Source of the DNA: Phoronis australis
Taxonomy: Eukaryota > Phoronida > Phoronidae
Direction: 5' to 3'
DNA: 64,000 nt
NCBI GenBank assembly: GCA_002633005.1
Contig: NMRA01000104.1
Coordinates: 429,255-493,254, forward strand
This document shows positions 61,284-64,000 of the stretch, in pieces. Position numbers and translations under genes: made by a program. The notes beneath the pieces were generated by a model. It had not been told where the DNA came from and did not search any database. It was given only the letters and a program-made list of their open reading frames with translations. Within the stretch, counting starts at the first letter, position 1. Each line of letters begins with the position of its first letter.

Positions 61284-61587
61284 ATGGGGATGAGACGCGA
61301 CGTACATTTGGTGGTGTTATTCTCAGTGGTAGCGGGATTTGTCACCATTATCGTCTTGTCGGTTGCCGTATTTTCAAAACACTGGATAACAGTTGGCTAC
61401 GACCGAGAAACACTTCAACTAAAGGTTGCTAGTAATTTGTCCCAATATGTTAGTGAGGTTCAACCAAATTTCGTAATCTTAAAGAGGCGATATCAAGATT
61501 TCGACACTAACACATCAAAGCCTTCGGACACTCTGTACATTTACGACGAATATGGTGGCGTATGGAGCCTTTGTGATACGTTGGCAG
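61284..61587 (+). CDS. Gene C exon 1: claudin/PMP22-like four-TM protein
   Basis: 101 codons plus one base. The donor GCAG|GTGAGT is in phase 1, as in genes A and B. TM1 is about residues 8-30, then W34. The loop has sequons N51 and N76 and ends GGVWSLCDTLA, matching GIWSTCDELS of gene A (G91/G92-V-W94, C97). Two ATGs compete, at 61284 and 61290; the second has G at -3 and may be preferred. Exons 2 to 4 are expected downstream. No phase-1 exon with the right features was found up to 64000, so they probably lie beyond the window. The shared motif makes C closer to A than to B. Confidence 0.75.
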
Positions 61588-61589
61588 GT

Positions 61590-62450
61590 GAGTACAACGC
61601 AGTTGCGGATCTAGGATTTTGTCCAACGGAGTCAATCAATATAGAAATGAACTAGCAGCGGTCTGGATCCCTGGGCACCGTCTAGATCCGCGCGTGCACA
61701 CTGGTATCAAGAGTGTCGCCAACTAGCTGAAAATCGTCAACATCGAATGAGCAACAAAGAGGCATGTATGTAAGTATAAATGTAAGGAATGATAGCAAAA
61801 GGCTTCTATCACATGTGACAGCATATGAAGAGTGGGAGCTTCCTTTTCACTGGGCTGTTTGGGAATCCTTCCACACGACACTTTCAAGGTAAAACCAACC
61901 AATGGTGCGACTTGAGACCGCTTCCTGAATATTTTTAGTCCGTTAAGTTATTTTGTTGCACCACTTTTCTGAAATTCTAAAGATGTGTAATGAAGACAAT
62001 AGAAAGTTTTTAACTTTGTAACAATTGCAAGTGGTACTTTAAATCTTTTTTACTTAATTGTAGGTATCATTTGCTATGATGACAACATGTTTTGAGACTA
62101 CTTTGTTAAGAGTCAAGCAGCATATTTTATGATTTTCATAACTGCTCTATGTTTAGAGTGAATGGCTATAGATCATGGGTCGCAAGTCAGCTGGCTGTCG
62201 TGGGTGCGTTATTGTGAAGGCAACCTTGGATTTCTGAAAGAGTGCAACAATGCACGTCGGATCACCGTTATTACACTCAAGTTAAAAGCCCGCCACATAG
62301 TTTGCCAATTGAGAAGATACGACACGGTCATAGCTACGACTAGACTTGCGACCTCAAATCGTGGGTAGCCAATTTTGGATTAAACATGAACTTATTTGCA
62401 CTCTTTGCCCGTTTTACTGTCAAAGGATTCTGATTCTGCATGGGAATTTG
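61590..62450. other. Gene C intron 1 start, no exon found
   Basis: A good acceptor at 62064 (TTTTTTACTTAATTGTAG) opens GIICYDDNMF and then meets TGA with no donor, so it is not an exon. Confidence 0.35.
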
Positions 62451-62858
62451 TTAAAAAGATACTACACCCTGTTTGGGTAATTATAACCAATCTCTCAGCT
62501 GTCTCTGCTAATGCATCATTGCAATCACACTTCAGAGATAAAAGCATGATGAACTGAAAACACATTCACCACTTTGTTAGAGAATGGATAATAAAATGGT
62601 TCTTGGTCAGTTGGTGGGTGGTCCTTCCCCGCAGTTGTCTCGTACAAACTCGCCTGAAACGTTAATCACGCTTGCCTGTTCAGCAGCGTTTGTAAGGAGT
62701 TGTCACATTTGGTTTTTGAATTCTTTTCAAAACTTATAAAACATTTTAGGATGGGTGAAGGTTACAGAGCATTATTTTGTTTCAGAGAGGTGGATGAGGA
62801 AAATCGCTGTTAATATCTGCTAATAGCTAGGCTAAAACCCGGTTTAGTATCCCTTTAA
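62451..62858. mobile_element. TTAA-flanked MITE, copy 2
   Basis: Starts TTAAAAAGATACTACACC and ends GGTTTAGTATCCCTTTAA, inverted ends with TTAA at both sides. It aligns with 21081-21436. Confidence 0.75.
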
Positions 62859-62859
62859 A

Positions 62860-63749
62860 AGAATGAACCAACATTCCGTATTCCGATTGCATCCGATAGG
62901 TGAGATTAGTACGTTCTGTTTGGTTGGAGTTTGAGAAATACCTTGGCCTGGTTACTGCAATGACATATTATAATAATCGATTACTTCCACAAAAGTGATT
63001 AACTCCGAACAACAAGGCGTCAAATCAATCAACGAAACGATTCACTACATTTTTCTGGCTCATTCCCTGCCCATTAGTGTTTCGCGGTAGACGGCCAAAC
63101 GAGGACACGCGCATTGGGGCCTCACGCGGCACTCTGCGTGTCAATGCAACTTCCATCTAGCCACACACTTAGTCGGCTTCGTACAAACCGGTAATGCAGT
63201 CAAGTTCCCGTCTGTATTCTGTATTGACTTCCTAATTTGGAAAAGGCACGTGCGTTCACTGCTTGATTGGTGTCGTTTCTATAAATCATGCAAGAGCGCT
63301 GGGAAGGAACGTATCGTTAGTTTGGCATTTAAAACAAGTTGTAGCGAATACACAACACGCCGTTTATGAGTTCATTGTGTTGCTACTCCGTGCATAGTAC
63401 ATTATTCTAAGTATTTCTAAGTACTCTATAAGTAGCATAACACCAGAACGAGCTGCAGCCGTGGCAAGTTTTAAATCATTTAAGACCAGCTCAGAACACA
63501 CAGAGATCACATAAACGAGTTGCCAATACAAGACAGGCATCAGCAATATAATAACAATTGATGTGGGATTTTTGTGCCTACGTTGCTAAGTTAATCGACG
63601 TCATCATTTTTGTCACTCGTGAGCTAGAGGAGATCGGAGCCGTATAGACCGGCAGCCCAGAGCACTTAGCATAGATGAACGAGGTACCAACATCTGACCA
63701 CGGGAGCATTTAAAGTCCACCTCAGTATGTACAGAAATGGACGTCTGCC
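62860..63749. other. No gene recognised
   Basis: A hydrophobic minus-strand frame (63546-63364) starts without a good ATG context and matches nothing known. Confidence 0.35.
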
Positions 63750-64000
63750 GTTGTATGCACTCTGGGTGTGACCCCTGGGGGCCTTAAAAAGACCCCAAAA
63801 AATGAGCTAGACTAGATATTCGAGGTAACAACCAAAACTGATTTAAAACGAACAATAATACCGCACGGAACACCGAATGACCCATGACAGACAAATTGCA
63901 CTCTGGAATGGGTCCGGCAGAAGCCAAAAAAGGACCCCCCAAAAATGAGCTAGCACATACATTCGAGGTACCACACAAAACCAATTCCATATGATTCAAT
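63750..64000 (+). repeat. Satellite-like repeat, about 145-bp unit, running off the window
   Basis: Two diverged units: TGCACTCTGGG (63757) and TGCACTCTGGA (63897), then AAAAATGAGCTAG (63799 and 63943) and ATTCGAGGTA (63817 and 63960). Both words recur with a spacing near 143 bp. A third unit may continue beyond 64000. Confidence 0.75.

Noticed and set aside
62064-62100. Strong acceptor in gene C intron, possible exon 2
   Set aside because: A TGA follows after about ten codons with no donor.
63364-63546. Hydrophobic minus-strand frame near the right end
   Set aside because: Starts at a TTG, has no family resemblance and no clear acceptor.

Overview
The window is animal nuclear DNA. It has spliced genes with GT-AG introns of 0.4 to 11 kb, a low gene density, and many decayed transposable elements, hairpin elements and minisatellites. 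Four small assembly gaps (N) lie at 27325-27328, 46607, 49473 and 60556. The repeat mix (CR1/jockey-like LINE, Ty3-like gag remnant, Penelope-like fragments, tRNA-derived SINE, TTAA-flanked MITEs, THAP-like repeats) and the compact multi-exon membrane genes suggest a marine invertebrate, perhaps an invertebrate deuterostome such as a hemichordate or lancelet. The species cannot be fixed from the sequence alone.

The coding content is a cluster of divergent paralogues of the PMP22/EMP/claudin/CACNG four-transmembrane superfamily. None of them is a single open frame; they were assembled here from splice sites, intron phase and protein pattern. Gene A (minus strand, 16936 to 6918, 4 exons, 308 aa) and gene B (plus strand, 38799 to 56564, 4 exons, 232 aa) have the same layout: exon 1 holds TM1, the conserved W and the G-[ILV]-W/F...C motif; exon 2 is short and holds cysteine(s) and a Y-D-K triplet; exon 3 holds TM2 and the first half of TM3; exon 4 holds the rest of TM3, TM4 and the tail. 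All six introns are phase 1, and the last one splits TM3 at the same place in both genes. Gene C (plus strand, exon 1 at 61284-61587) is a third member. It shares the pattern G-[VI]-W-S-x-C-D-x-L with gene A, and its other exons were not found before the window ends. A fourth small two-exon gene, D (minus strand, 38702 to 37830, 155 aa, unrecognised), starts 96 bp from the gene B start codon in head-to-head orientation, so the pair may share a promoter.

Region by region. 0.7-1.6 kb is a large inverted repeat whose arms both encode a THAP-like zinc-finger start. 3.6-6.9 kb holds repeats and a foldback element ending 13 bp beyond the gene A stop codon. 6.9-16.9 kb is gene A, with a CR1/jockey-like LINE fossil, a 65-bp tandem repeat and a near 700-bp palindrome in its introns. 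17-34 kb is gene-poor, with a minisatellite, MITEs, a Ty3-like gag remnant, a possible TMEM70-like remnant and one candidate terminal exon. 34-38 kb holds repeats and a SINE. 37.8-38.8 kb is gene D and the divergent promoter region. 38.8-56.6 kb is gene B, with an 11.4-kb first intron full of repeats. 57-61 kb holds tandem repeats, MITEs and a 267-bp duplication beside an N. 61-64 kb is gene C exon 1, a MITE and a satellite-like repeat.

The claudin-superfamily genes would encode plasma-membrane or junctional four-helix proteins. Their exact role (channel accessory subunit, barrier or adhesion) cannot be read from the sequence.
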